Of a DNA stretch of 64,000 nt, positions 16,290 through 30,210 are shown piece by piece. The stretch lies in the NCBI GenBank assembly GCA_044464225.1, contig JBIQLN010000008.1, positions 67,718-131,717 of the forward strand. Direction: 5' to 3'. Below the pieces are notes generated by a model. That model worked only from the letters and a program-made list of their open reading frames with translations, was not told the DNA's origin and ran no database searches. The position numbers were made by a program, and so were the translations under genes. How positions within the stretch are numbered: position 1 is the stretch's first letter; each line of letters begins with the position of its first letter. The stretch is from 66-474 sp044464225 (GTDB lineage: Bacteria; Pseudomonadota; Gammaproteobacteria; Xanthomonadales; Rhodanobacteraceae).

Positions 16290-17966
16290 TCAAGGCGCCT
16301 GCGCTTTCTCCAGCATCTTCTTCGCATGTGCGCGGGTTTCGCGGTCGATCTCGACACCGCCCAGCATGCGCGCCACTTCCTCGCTGCGGCCCTTCGCGTT
16401 CAGCACCGCGATGTGCGTGCGGGTTTCCTTGCCTTCCACCGACTTGGTGACGGACAAGTGCGCGTGGCCCTGCGCCGCGACCTGGGGAAGGTGGGTCACG
16501 CACAGCACCTGGCAGCGGGAGCCGAGCGCACGCAGTTTCGCGCCGACGGTTTCCGCGACGGCGCCGCCGATGCCGGCATCGACCTCGTCGAACACCATCG
16601 TGCCGACCGCATCGCTGCCGAGCGCGGCCACTTCGATGGCAAGCCCGATGCGGGACAATTCGCCGCCCGAGGCAACCTTGCGCAGCGGGCGCAGCGGCAT
16701 GCCGGGATTGGCGCTGACGGTGAATTCGCAGCGCTCGCGGCCTTGCGGGTCCGGCTCGCCGGAAAACTGCGGCTGCACGTCCACGGCGAACGAACCGCCG
16801 GCCATGCCCAGTTCGTCCATCAATGACGTGACGGCTTCGCCGAGCTCTTTCGCGGCGCTGGCACGGCGCTTCGACAGCGCGCTCGCGGCGTTGCCGTAAT
16901 CGGCGAAGCATTGCTTGCGTTCGGCCGCGAGTTTGGCGAGCGACTCGCCGGCGTCTTCCAGCGCCTGCAGCTCCTCGCGCAATCCGGCGGCATGTGCATG
17001 CAATTCCGCGACCGGCAGGCGATGGCGACGCGAAAGATCGTGCAGCGCAGTCAGGTGCGCATCCGCCTCGGCATAACTTTCGGGGTCGAGGTCGAGGCTT
17101 TGCGCGTAGCGGGACAGTGCATCGCCCGCCTCGCCGAGCTGGATGCGGGCGTTGTCGAGCAGATCCAGCGGAGCTTGCAGGGCCGGATCGAGTTCCGCCA
17201 GCCGTTCCAGTTCGGCATGCGCGCGCACGACCGTGCGGGTGGCCGCGAGTTCGCCATCGCCGTCCAGCAGCTCGGCGATGCCGGACGCGCCTTCCGCAAG
17301 CTTGCCGGCATTGGCCAGGCGCTTGTGCCGCGCTTCGAGGTCGGCGAGCGCGTCGGGCGACATGGCCCAGCGCTCCAGTTCGCCGACTTCGTGGCGCAAC
17401 AGGTCGATGCGTGCGGCGCGGTCGTCGCCGCCCGAAAGTTCGCGCTCGTGGGCCACGATGTCGCGGTGTCGCAGCGCCAGTTCCGAGACCTTCGCCACCG
17501 CCTCGCCGTTGCCGCCGAAGGTGTCCAGCATCTGCAGTTGCCGGGCGCGATCCAGCAAGGCCTGGTGCTCGTGCTGGCCATGGATTTCCACCAGCGCCGC
17601 CGCGAGTTCCGACAGTTGCGCCAGCGACGCCGAGCGTCCGTTGATCCAGTTCCGCGAGCCGCCTTCCGCGGCAATCACGCGGCGCAGCCGGCAGGCCCCC
17701 TCCTCGTCATCGAATGCCTGTTCCGACAGCCAGGCACGCGCAACGGGTGCGTCCGCGAGATCGAATTCGGCCGAGATTTCCGCGCGCTCGCAACCCGCAC
17801 GCACCATGCCTGCGTCGGCGCGCGTGCCCGACAGCAGCAACAACGCGTCGACCAGCAACGACTTGCCGGCGCCGGTTTCGCCGGTGACCACGGTCAGGCC
17901 GGCGCCGAGCTCGATCTCGGCGGCTTCGACCACGGCGAAGTTGCGGACGGAGAGGTGGGTCAGCAT
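16290..17966 (-). CDS. recN: DNA repair protein RecN
   Basis: 558 residues, the usual length. SMC-like ATPase with Walker A GETGAGKS at residues 29-36, a central coiled coil of about 350 residues, and the C-terminal ABC part with the SGGELSRIGLAI signature and VFDEVDAGIGG Walker B. It acts in double-strand break repair, gathering broken DNA ends. The ATG at 17966 begins MLTHLSVRNFAVVE, the family start. It is divergent from hrcA across 207 nt. Confidence 0.97.
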   Translation of the reverse strand: MLTHLSVRNFAVVEAAEIELGAGLTVVTGETGAGKSLLVDALLLLSGTRADAGMVRAGCERAEISAEFDLADAPVARAWLSEQAFDDEEGACRLRRVIAAEGGSRNWINGRSASLAQLSELAAALVEIHGQHEHQALLDRARQLQMLDTFGGNGEAVAKVSELALRHRDIVAHERELSGGDDRAARIDLLRHEVGELERWAMSPDALADLEARHKRLANAGKLAEGASGIAELLDGDGELAATRTVVRAHAELERLAELDPALQAPLDLLDNARIQLGEAGDALSRYAQSLDLDPESYAEADAHLTALHDLSRRHRLPVAELHAHAAGLREELQALEDAGESLAKLAAERKQCFADYGNAASALSKRRASAAKELGEAVTSLMDELGMAGGSFAVDVQPQFSGEPDPQGRERCEFTVSANPGMPLRPLRKVASGGELSRIGLAIEVAALGSDAVGTMVFDEVDAGIGGAVAETVGAKLRALGSRCQVLCVTHLPQVAAQGHAHLSVTKSVEGKETRTHIAVLNAKGRSEEVARMLGGVEIDRETRAHAKKMLEKAQAP

Positions 17967-18173
17967 CGGAAGGAACCGTTGGGTGCGAGGATTCTAACGA
18001 AGCCGGGACGGGGGAAGGGTAGCGGCGATTTGCCGGCAAAAACGTGCGCCACAGCGACCATCATCTTGCGCGCACCGGCCGAGTTCCCGTCTTCGCACCC
18101 GGCCGTCGCTCCCAATTCTCCGCCCGTCGCTTGCATTCCATCGCCGCTACCCGTATTAGAGGAGGCGTTACCG

Positions 18174-19244
18174 CTGTCCAAGCCCTTCGTGTCCGAACCC
18201 CATCGTCTCGATGTCCGCGCGCGTCAACTGCTGCGTACCCTGATCGCGCAGTATCTGGAGGAAGGCCAGCCGGTCGGTTCCCGGACACTGGCGCGTTCGG
18301 CCGGCCTGGACGTGAGTCCGGCGACGGTGCGCAACATCATGGCCGACCTTGAAGAGCTTGGCCTGATCGCTTCGCCACATACTTCGGCCGGACGCGTGCC
18401 GACCGTGACCGGACTTCGCCTGTTCGTGGACAGTCTGCTGGAAGTCAAGCCGCTGCCGCGGGACGCGGTGATACAGATGCAGCGCGAATTGCCCCGCGGG
18501 CATGCCGACCAGCCGGCGTCGCCGCGGGAATTGCTCGGCAATGCCTCCAGCCTGTTGTCGGCCATGACGCGGTTCGTCGGGCTGGTGACGGTGCCCGGCG
18601 CGGCCGATGCGCCGCTGAAGCAGATCGAATTCGTGTCGATCGAGGCGCGCCGGGTGCTGGCCATCCTGGTATTTGCCGATGGGCAGGTACAGAACCGGGT
18701 GTTGAACTTGAGCCAGCACTTCGACACGCGCGCGCTGGAGCTCGCGGCCAATTATTTGAACGAGCACTACGCCGGCCTGCGCCTGGACGATATCCGGATC
18801 AGGGTGCTGGCCGACCTGCGCGCGGCGGGCAGCGAGTTGAATCGCCTGCTCGACACCGCGGTCGAGGTGGCCGCCGAAACGTTCGCGCCGGAACCCGAAA
18901 GCGACATGCTGGTCTCCGGGCAGACCAACCTGATGTCGGGCGACGATACCCAGCAGATGGAACGCCTGCGAGAGTTGTTCGAGGCTTTCCAGCGCAAGCG
19001 GGAACTGCTGGCGTTGCTGGAAGGCTGCGCGCGTTCGCAGGGTGTGCGCTTGTTCATCGGCGAGGAATCGGGTTTCGAGCCACTCAAGGGCTACAGCCTG
19101 ATCAGCGCGCCGTACGGGGCCGAAGGCCATGTGCTGGGCGCGATCGGCGTGATCGGCCCCACCCGGATGGCCTACCATTCAGTGATTCCGGTGGTGCAGG
19201 CGACGGCGAAGCTTCTCACCGAGGCCCTGAGAACCCCGGAATAG
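18174..19244 (+). CDS. hrcA: Heat-inducible transcription repressor HrcA
   Basis: 356 residues. The N-terminal winged helix (LLRTLIAQYLEEGQPVGSRTLAR, SPATVRNIMADLEELGLI) and the GAF-like C-terminal domain (GLVTVPGAADAPLKQIEFV) are both present. It represses chaperone genes by binding CIRCE operators. AGAGGAGG at 18158-18165 is spaced 8 nt from an in-frame CTG at 18174, which suggests a rare CTG start. The next usual start is GTG 18189, 23 nt from that site. No CIRCE-like inverted repeat was found near grpE, dnaK or dnaJ, so its target may lie outside the window. Confidence 0.92.
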   Translation: MSKPFVSEPHRLDVRARQLLRTLIAQYLEEGQPVGSRTLARSAGLDVSPATVRNIMADLEELGLIASPHTSAGRVPTVTGLRLFVDSLLEVKPLPRDAVIQMQRELPRGHADQPASPRELLGNASSLLSAMTRFVGLVTVPGAADAPLKQIEFVSIEARRVLAILVFADGQVQNRVLNLSQHFDTRALELAANYLNEHYAGLRLDDIRIRVLADLRAAGSELNRLLDTAVEVAAETFAPEPESDMLVSGQTNLMSGDDTQQMERLRELFEAFQRKRELLALLEGCARSQGVRLFIGEESGFEPLKGYSLISAPYGAEGHVLGAIGVIGPTRMAYHSVIPVVQATAKLLTEALRTPE

Positions 19245-19255
19245 GGGCTTTTCGA

Positions 19256-19281
19256 CTTGAATCGCGGTATGCCGACCGCAT
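19256..19281 (+). promoter_or_regulatory. Sigma-32-type heat-shock promoter of grpE
   Basis: CTTGAA (19256-19261), a 14-nt spacer and CCGCAT (19276-19281) resemble the RpoH consensus CTTGAA/CCCCAT. It lies 12 nt after hrcA and about 130 nt before the grpE start. Confidence 0.6.
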
Positions 19282-19412
19282 AGATTTGTCTGTTGCGCAT
19301 TGTCCGCGTCGGTCCGACGCAGAAACGACGCGCGCCTTTTTGCCACGTCAGCCATGGATGCTGTTGTTTTCGCGATCAGGGACGAGCGCAAAATTCCAGC
19401 CGAGGAATGAAC

Positions 19413-19952
19413 ATGATGAACCCGAAGGAATCGCCGGAACAGACGCCACAGGACGCTCCACAGCCGTCGACGGAAGCCGGTGCGGATGAACTGGAAACCT
19501 TGAGCCGGCAATTGGCCGAGGCCGAGACCAGCCTTGCCGGCATGCGCGAAACGCTGCTGCGGGAACGCGCCGATCTCGAGAACCAGCGCAAACGCATGCA
19601 ACGCGACCTGGAGCAGAGCCTGAAGTTTGCCAACGAGAAATTGTTGCGCGACCTGCTGCCGGTGTATGACGGGCTTGAAAGCGGGCTGGCGGTCGAAACC
19701 GCCGACGTGGCGTCCATGCGCGAAGGCCTCGGCCTCACCCTGAAATCCCTGCTCAAGATCGCCGAGAACAATGGTTTGCAACAGATTGATCCTGTTGGGG
19801 AACCGCTGGATCCGGAACGCCACCATGCGGTCAGCATGGTCGAGGCATCCGGCAGCGCCCCCGGCACCGTGGTCAGCGTGATGCAGAAGGGCTACGTGTT
19901 GAACGGTCGGCTGCTCCGACCTGCATTGGTCACGGTGGCAAAAGAGGCGTAG
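19413..19952 (+). CDS. grpE: Nucleotide exchange factor GrpE
   Basis: 179 residues. An acidic, disordered N-terminus is followed by a long coiled coil (residues ~30-80, containing RADLENQRKRMQRDLEQ) and the beta-domain with the signature YVLNGRLLRPALVTVAKEA. It releases ADP from DnaK. Three ATGs are close together; 19413 has GAGG 7 nt upstream, the best spacing. It lies between hrcA and dnaK with its own heat-shock promoter. Confidence 0.96.
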   Translation: MMNPKESPEQTPQDAPQPSTEAGADELETLSRQLAEAETSLAGMRETLLRERADLENQRKRMQRDLEQSLKFANEKLLRDLLPVYDGLESGLAVETADVASMREGLGLTLKSLLKIAENNGLQQIDPVGEPLDPERHHAVSMVEASGSAPGTVVSVMQKGYVLNGRLLRPALVTVAKEA

Positions 19953-20021
19953 GAGCGCGCCATGCACGCGGCGGGACTCTCGCTGGAATGAAGATCCGGT
20001 CGCGAGCATCGGCTGCTGCTA

Positions 20022-20047
20022 CTTGAGAAAGAGTTGCCAACCCCCAG
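20022..20047 (+). promoter_or_regulatory. Sigma-32-type heat-shock promoter of dnaK
   Basis: CTTGAG (20022-20027), a 14-nt spacer and CCCCAG (20042-20047), with TTT after it, match the RpoH pattern with the same spacing as the grpE promoter. The distance to the dnaK ATG is about 55 nt. Confidence 0.65.
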
Positions 20048-20101
20048 TTTGTGTTCAAGATTCTACGGTCCCTCGACCGCAACCCCTTGAGGAGCTGAAA
20101 C

Positions 20102-22036
<1,935 letters not shown>

Positions 22037-22042
22037 GCGTAA

Positions 22043-22112
22043 TCCGGCGGCGCATTGCGCCGCCGGATAGACGATCCGCGGTCGGGCGTCGCTGGATACA
22101 GCGGCGCTCGAC
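22043..22112. other. Two hairpins after dnaK
   Basis: A perfect 11-bp stem (TCCGGCGGCGC / GCGCCGCCGGA, 22043-22067, loop of 3) is followed by a 14-bp stem with two G-U pairs (22081-22094 with 22099-22112). Neither has a T-run, so they are more likely transcript-stabilising or processing structures than intrinsic terminators. They could lower expression of the genes after dnaK. Confidence 0.6.
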
Positions 22113-22149
22113 GCGGACGACATCCATGTAGAGGCGGGGAACCTCGGGC

Positions 22150-22734
22150 ATGCACAAGGGCCGGATGGAGGCGTTCACCGACGGCGTGATCGCGGTCATC
22201 ATCACGATCATGGTCTTGGAGCTGAAGCTGCCGCGTGAGGCGACGTGGCATGCGCTGCTCGCCAATGCTCCGGTGTTCCTCAGCTACCTGCTCAGTTTCG
22301 TGTACGTCGGCATCTACTGGAACAACCACCACCACATGCTGCAGATGGTTTCGCATGTCAGCGGCCGGGTGTTGTGGGCCAACCTGTTCTTCCTGTTCTG
22401 GTTGTCGCTGTTTCCGTTCACGACGAACTGGTTGGATGAATCGCACCCGCGGCCCGCGTCGGTGCCGACGGCCCTCTACGGGATCGTGCTGTTGCTGGCG
22501 GCGCTGGCATGGGTATCATTGCTGCGCGCGCTGATCGCGGCCAACGGTGGTGAGAAGAGCGGTCTGCGCGACGCGCTGAGGGGTGACTGGAAGACCGTCG
22601 TTTCCCCGATCGGGTACCTGATCGGGATTGCGTTGGCATTTTTTGCGCCCATATTGTCGTGCGTGATCTACGCCGCGGTCGCGGCGCTGTGGTTCATTCC
22701 CGACCGCCGTCTCGAAGCAAGAATGCGCACATGA
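22150..22734 (+). CDS. TMEM175 family potassium channel-like membrane protein
   Basis: 194 residues, about six hydrophobic segments. The family opening is clear: KGRMEAFTDGVIAVIITIMVLELK, including the FxDGVxA motif that lines the pore in bacterial TMEM175 channels, and YWNNHHHMLQMV in the third segment. Expected in the inner membrane as a K+ leak channel; channel activity is inferred from the family. The gene sits between dnaK and dnaJ and its stop overlaps the dnaJ start (ATGA, 22731-22734), which suggests translational coupling. Confidence 0.88.
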   Translation: MHKGRMEAFTDGVIAVIITIMVLELKLPREATWHALLANAPVFLSYLLSFVYVGIYWNNHHHMLQMVSHVSGRVLWANLFFLFWLSLFPFTTNWLDESHPRPASVPTALYGIVLLLAALAWVSLLRALIAANGGEKSGLRDALRGDWKTVVSPIGYLIGIALAFFAPILSCVIYAAVAALWFIPDRRLEARMRT

Positions 22735-23846
22735 AACGTTGCTACTACGAAGTCCTCGGCGTCGCACGTACGGCGAACGACGAGGAACTGAAAAAGGCCT
22801 TTCGCCGGTTGGCGATGAAAAATCATCCCGACCGCTGCCCCGGCGATCCCGAAGCGCAGGAGCGTTTCAAGGAAGCCAAGGAGGCCTGGGAAATACTGGG
22901 TGATCCCCAACGTCGCGCGATGTACGACCAGTACGGGCATGCGGCGTTCGAAAACGGTGCGGGGCGCCGCGGCGGCGCGCCCTTCGGCGACGTGGGCGAC
23001 ATTTTCGGCGACATCTTTTCCGACATCTTCGGCGGCGGCCGGCGCGCCGCGCGCGGTTCGGATCTGCGTTACGTGCTCGAACTCGACCTCGAAGAGGCAG
23101 TGGCCGGCACCAACAAGCAGATCCGTGTGCCGACCATGGTCAATTGCCACCATTGCAACGGGACCGGTTCGGAAGACGGCAAGCTTTCCACCTGCGACAC
23201 CTGCCGCGGCCATGGTCGCGTGCGCATGCAGAACGGCATTTTTTCCATCCAGCAGACATGCCCGCACTGCGGAGGGGCGGGGCGCGTGGTGGTGACGCCG
23301 TGCGGACACTGCCATGGCGAAGGGCGGCTCGAGGACGAACGCAGCCTCGACGTGAAAGTGCCCGCCGGCGTGGACGATGGCGATCGCATCCGCTTGACGG
23401 GTCAGGGCGAAGCCGGTCCCTCCGGCACGACCCCCGGCGACTTGTACGTCGAAATCCACGTGCGCGAGCACCCGATCTTCAAGCGCCAAGGCGACAACTT
23501 GCGCTGCGAGGTTCCGATCCGTTTCGCGCAGGCCGCGCTCGGCGCAACCATCGAGGTTCCGATCCTCGGCGGCGCGACCACCATCACCGTGCCGCCGGAA
23601 ACCCAGACCGGGCAGGAGTTCCGGCTGCGTGGCCAAGGGGTGAAATCCGTGCGCAGCCGCCATACCGGCGACCTTTTCTGCACGGTGGTCGTGGAAACGC
23701 CGGTGCGGCTCGACAAGCACCAGCGCGATCTGCTGGAAAAGTTCGAAGCCACCTTCGCCGACGCCGAAGAAGCAAAAAAGCATTCGCCGCGCAACAGTGG
23801 TTTCGTGGAAGGCGTCAAGCAATTCTGGGCCAGGATGACGGGCTGA
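22731..23846 (+). CDS. dnaJ: Chaperone DnaJ (Hsp40)
   Basis: 371 residues. The J domain has HPD at residues ~33-35, then a short Gly/Phe region (GDIFGDIFSDIFGGG). Four zinc-finger repeats follow: CHHCNGTG, CDTCRGHG, CPHCGGAG, CGHCHGEG. It stimulates the DnaK ATPase and hands over substrates. The start ATG overlaps the TMEM175-like gene by 4 nt and has only a weak purine stretch upstream, so its translation may depend on that gene. Confidence 0.97.
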   Translation: MKRCYYEVLGVARTANDEELKKAFRRLAMKNHPDRCPGDPEAQERFKEAKEAWEILGDPQRRAMYDQYGHAAFENGAGRRGGAPFGDVGDIFGDIFSDIFGGGRRAARGSDLRYVLELDLEEAVAGTNKQIRVPTMVNCHHCNGTGSEDGKLSTCDTCRGHGRVRMQNGIFSIQQTCPHCGGAGRVVVTPCGHCHGEGRLEDERSLDVKVPAGVDDGDRIRLTGQGEAGPSGTTPGDLYVEIHVREHPIFKRQGDNLRCEVPIRFAQAALGATIEVPILGGATTITVPPETQTGQEFRLRGQGVKSVRSRHTGDLFCTVVVETPVRLDKHQRDLLEKFEATFADAEEAKKHSPRNSGFVEGVKQFWARMTG

Positions 23847-23960
23847 CCCCTGGGGGCAGGCGCCGCCCGGGCCGTCATTTCGACGGCCTCCGCGTGGGCG
23901 ACTTGCGAGAGGACACCGGCCTTGTAAGCTGCCCGCCTGTCCCTTGCCCGGCCCTTGCCC

Positions 23961-24704
23961 ATGCCTGACCCGCTTCGTCTTGCCATCAACGGCGCCGACG
24001 GCCGCATGGGCCGCGCGCTGCAGCACCTGCTGCGTGACGACGCACGGTTCCAACTGGTCGCCGCGATCGTGGCGTCGGGTGAATGGCGCGCGGCGCCGAA
24101 GCTGGACCTCGTCATCGATTTCAGTTCGGCTGCCGGTTTCGATGCCGCGCTCGCGCATTGCGTGGCGCACCGGATCGCGCTGGTGAGCGGCACGACCGGA
24201 CTGGAGCGCCCGCAACGCGACGCGTTGACCGAATCCGCGCGCACGATTCCGGTGTTGCACGCCGCCAACTTCAGCCTCGGCATTGCCGTACTGACGCGCG
24301 CGCTGCGCGAAGCCGCCGCGACGCTGCCGGACTGGAACCTTGAAATCGTCGAGGCGCATCACGCGCGCAAGCTCGACGCACCGTCGGGCACCGCGCTGGC
24401 GCTGGGGCGCGCGGCTGCGGAAGCGCGCAACAAGGAATTCGACGAAGTCGCGGTGTTGTCGCGCGAAGGCCAGGTTGGCACGCGCCGGGAGGGCGCGATC
24501 GGCTTCGCGTCGATCCGTGCGGGCGACATCGTGGGCGAACACACCGCAATTCTCGCGACGGCAGGCGAGCGGCTCGAACTGTCCCATCGCGCCACCGACC
24601 GCAGCATCTTCGCGCGCGGCGCGTTGCGCGCTGCGGCATGGCTGGCCGGCAAGCCACCAGGTTCGTATTCACTGGCCGACGTGCTCGGCGTCCGCGGCAG
24701 TTGA
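23961..24704 (+). CDS. dapB: 4-hydroxy-tetrahydrodipicolinate reductase DapB, compact form
   Basis: 247 residues. NAD(P)H loop LAINGADGRMGRALQ, then VSGTTGL, and the catalytic EAHHARKLDAPSGTAL. Lysine and meso-diaminopimelate synthesis. The N-terminal domain runs from VAAIVASGEWRA straight to KLDLVIDFSS, lacking roughly 25-30 residues that other DapB proteins have there, while catalytic parts are intact. The ATG at 23961 is used; there is no strong ribosome-binding site. It follows dnaJ by 114 nt. Confidence 0.93.
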   Translation: MPDPLRLAINGADGRMGRALQHLLRDDARFQLVAAIVASGEWRAAPKLDLVIDFSSAAGFDAALAHCVAHRIALVSGTTGLERPQRDALTESARTIPVLHAANFSLGIAVLTRALREAAATLPDWNLEIVEAHHARKLDAPSGTALALGRAAAEARNKEFDEVAVLSREGQVGTRREGAIGFASIRAGDIVGEHTAILATAGERLELSHRATDRSIFARGALRAAAWLAGKPPGSYSLADVLGVRGS

Positions 24705-24758
24705 AAACGGCCCTCGCGATCGTCATGCCGGGTCGCGCGCAGTGCGAAACCCCGAGCG

Positions 24759-25469
24759 TCAGTCCCGGTGCGCGGCGTTGCGATCGCGGCCCGCGCCGAA
24801 CTTGCGATCGAGCCGCCCCACGATTTTCTTGAAGAAGCGCGTGGCGACGCCGCGCTGGGTCTTGCGCAGCTTTTCTTCCTCGCTGGTCAGCCACGCCACC
24901 TGGATCACGCGGCGTTCGCCCTCGTACGGCAAGTGGCCGTGGAAGGAGTTGTCGGCGCGCTTGAAGATCACGAATTCGCCGTACAGCGGCTTTACTTCCG
25001 GTGCAATCGAGGCGTCGATGTCGTCGATCGTCGCGAGGAACCGCAGGCAGCCGTCGCTGGTGTCGTGCCAGCTCGGGTTCAGGTAGATCAGGGCGGTTGC
25101 GACCTTCGATTTGCTGTCGGTATGAATGGTGCCGTGGCGCTTGTTGAGGAGTCGGCAGATCGTCACCAGCGTCGGATATTGCCCCAGGTCCTCGATACCG
25201 AGTTTGGCGCCGACCGCGCTCGCAAAGGCCGGCGAGGTGATGGCGTCGACCAGTTCGCGGACCGCAGGTCCGCATTCCTTCTCGTCGTAGGGAAAGAAAC
25301 CGGCGCCCGAGTACTTCGGGAAATCGCGCTCCAGATCGGCCCGCGACCGTTCGGGAAGCTGCCCGTGCGCGATCATGAACGGGAATGGGTCGTGGCGTAT
25401 CAGCGTGTCGGGGCGGTCGAGGCGGGCGGGGTCGAGCAGGGCGGGGGCGAGCATGGCAAAGGCGTCCAT
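24759..25469 (-). CDS. 2-oxoglutarate/Fe(II)-dependent oxygenase family protein
   Basis: 236 residues from the chosen start. The double-stranded beta-helix signature is visible: iron ligands HTD in GTIHTDSKSKVATALIYLNP, a distal His in NSFHGHLPYEGE, and an Arg two residues later that would bind 2-oxoglutarate. It probably hydroxylates a protein or small molecule; substrate unknown. An alternative ATG at 25535 adds 22 less typical residues, but would overlap the likely carA promoter (TAACAT at 25530-25535). It is divergent from carA. Confidence 0.8.
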   Translation of the reverse strand: MDAFAMLAPALLDPARLDRPDTLIRHDPFPFMIAHGQLPERSRADLERDFPKYSGAGFFPYDEKECGPAVRELVDAITSPAFASAVGAKLGIEDLGQYPTLVTICRLLNKRHGTIHTDSKSKVATALIYLNPSWHDTSDGCLRFLATIDDIDASIAPEVKPLYGEFVIFKRADNSFHGHLPYEGERRVIQVAWLTSEEEKLRKTQRGVATRFFKKIVGRLDRKFGAGRDRNAAHRD

Positions 25470-25611
25470 ATGGCGCGCGTATTGTATCGCCGCGTCCCGC
25501 AACGCCGTGAATGCGGCGCGTGGTTCTGCTAACATTCCTGCTCGCCCGAAAACTTCACCCACAGGCTCGCTTGGCGTGGCCTGCGGGTGGCCTTGCACCC
25601 GGAATCCGCCC

Positions 25612-26738
25612 ATGCCGACGCCTGCCTTGCTCGCCCTTGCCGATGGAACCCTTTTTCACGGCGAGGCCGTCGGGGCAAATGGCAGCACCTCTGGCGAAGT
25701 GGTGTTCAACACCGCGATGACCGGCTACCAGGAAATCCTGACCGACGCCTCCTACGCTCAGCAGATTGTCACGCTGACCGCGCCGCACATCGGGAACACC
25801 GGCTGCAACGCCCCGGACGAGGAATCCGGCAGGGTGCAGGCCGCGGGCCTGATCGTGCGCGATGTCCCGCGCCTCGCTTCCAACTGGCGCAGCGCGGAAT
25901 CCCTGCCGGACTACCTGAAGCGCCAGAACATCGTCGCGATCGCGGGCATCGACACCCGCAAGCTCACGCGCATCCTGCGGGACCGGGGCGCGCAGCACGG
26001 CTGCATCGTGGCGGGCGATTCGATCGACATCGACGATGCCATCGGCAAGGCGCGCGCCTTTCCCGGCCTGAACGGAGCCGACCTCGCCAAGGTCGTGAGC
26101 CTGCGCGAACCGGCGCCGTGGAACGAAGGAAACTACGACCTCGACGGTCAGGCATTCCGCACACCGGCCGCGAAGTTCAAGGTGGTCGCCTATGATTTCG
26201 GGCTCAAGCGCAACATCCTTCGCCTGCTGGTCGAACAAGGCTGCGACATCACGATGGTGCCCGCGCAGACGCCCGCCGAAAAGGTCATGGCGATGCAACC
26301 GGACGGCGTGTGCCTGACCAACGGTCCGGGCGATCCGGCCGCGTGCGGCTACGCCATCGACGCGGCTCGCACCCTCCTGGATGCGAAAGTGCCCCTGTTC
26401 GGCATTTGCCTCGGACACCAGCTGATGGGCCTGGCACTTGGCGCGAGGACGTTGAAGATGCCCTTCGGCCATCACGGCGCCAACCACCCCGTGAAGGACC
26501 TTGATGACGGTCGCGTACTGATCACGTCGCAAAACCATGGCTTCGCGGTCGATCCCGCCACCTTGCCGTCCAACGTGCGCACCACCCACGTTTCGCTGTT
26601 CGACGGCTCGCTGCAGGGCTTCACGCTGACCGATCGCCCCGCGTTCTGCTTCCAGGGTCATCCCGAGGCAAGTCCCGGGCCGCACGACGTCGCCTATTTG
26701 TTCGCGCGTTTCGCAAAGCTGATGCAGGAGGCACGCTG

Positions 26739-26739
<1 letters not shown>
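25612..26739 (+). CDS. carA: Carbamoyl-phosphate synthase small subunit
   Basis: 375 residues. The N-terminal domain has LADGTLFHGEAVG and GYQEILTDASYAQQIVTLT. The glutaminase domain carries the nucleophile Cys in FGICLGHQLMGLALGA and the His/Glu pair in FQGHPEASPGPHD. It supplies ammonia to CarB for pyrimidine and arginine synthesis. The ATG at 25612 matches the family start. The stop codon overlaps the carB ATG by 1 nt (TGATG). Confidence 0.97.
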
Positions 26740-30005
<3,266 letters not shown>

Positions 30006-30015
30006 CCCTATTTGT

Positions 30016-30103
30016 GCGATCGTCCATGATCGTCGCATCGCCAGACCGCTTCGCAAAATCACCCGTCATGCCTCAGGCAAAACCAGAACGGCCATCCATG
30101 GCC
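30016..30103. repeat. Hairpins with a TCCATG centre between carB and greA
   Basis: GCGATCGTCCATGATCGTCGC (split as arms GCGATC/GATCG, from 30016) and GGCCATCCATGGCC (30090-30103) are two short palindromic hairpins sharing the core TCCATG. The same core occurs in a hairpin at 59138-59152. The stretch 30006-30210 otherwise contains no gene. Confidence 0.5.
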
Positions 30104-30210
30104 CCCGATCAGAAGCATCTCGAGGGCAGGCTCTGACTTTTCACAACGGCCTTTTCATCAATGGGCGCGGAGTTCATGACTGCGCCCACACGCAATATAG
30201 GAGTCCCGCC

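Noticed and set aside
16911..18173. In-frame extension of hrcA over the recN gene
   Set aside because: RecN occupies this stretch on the minus strand, and the extension has no conserved sequence or ribosome-binding site.
19245..20101. CIRCE operator for HrcA near grpE and dnaK
   Set aside because: No TTAGCACTC-N9-GAGTGCTAA-like inverted repeat was found; the promoters look sigma-32-type.
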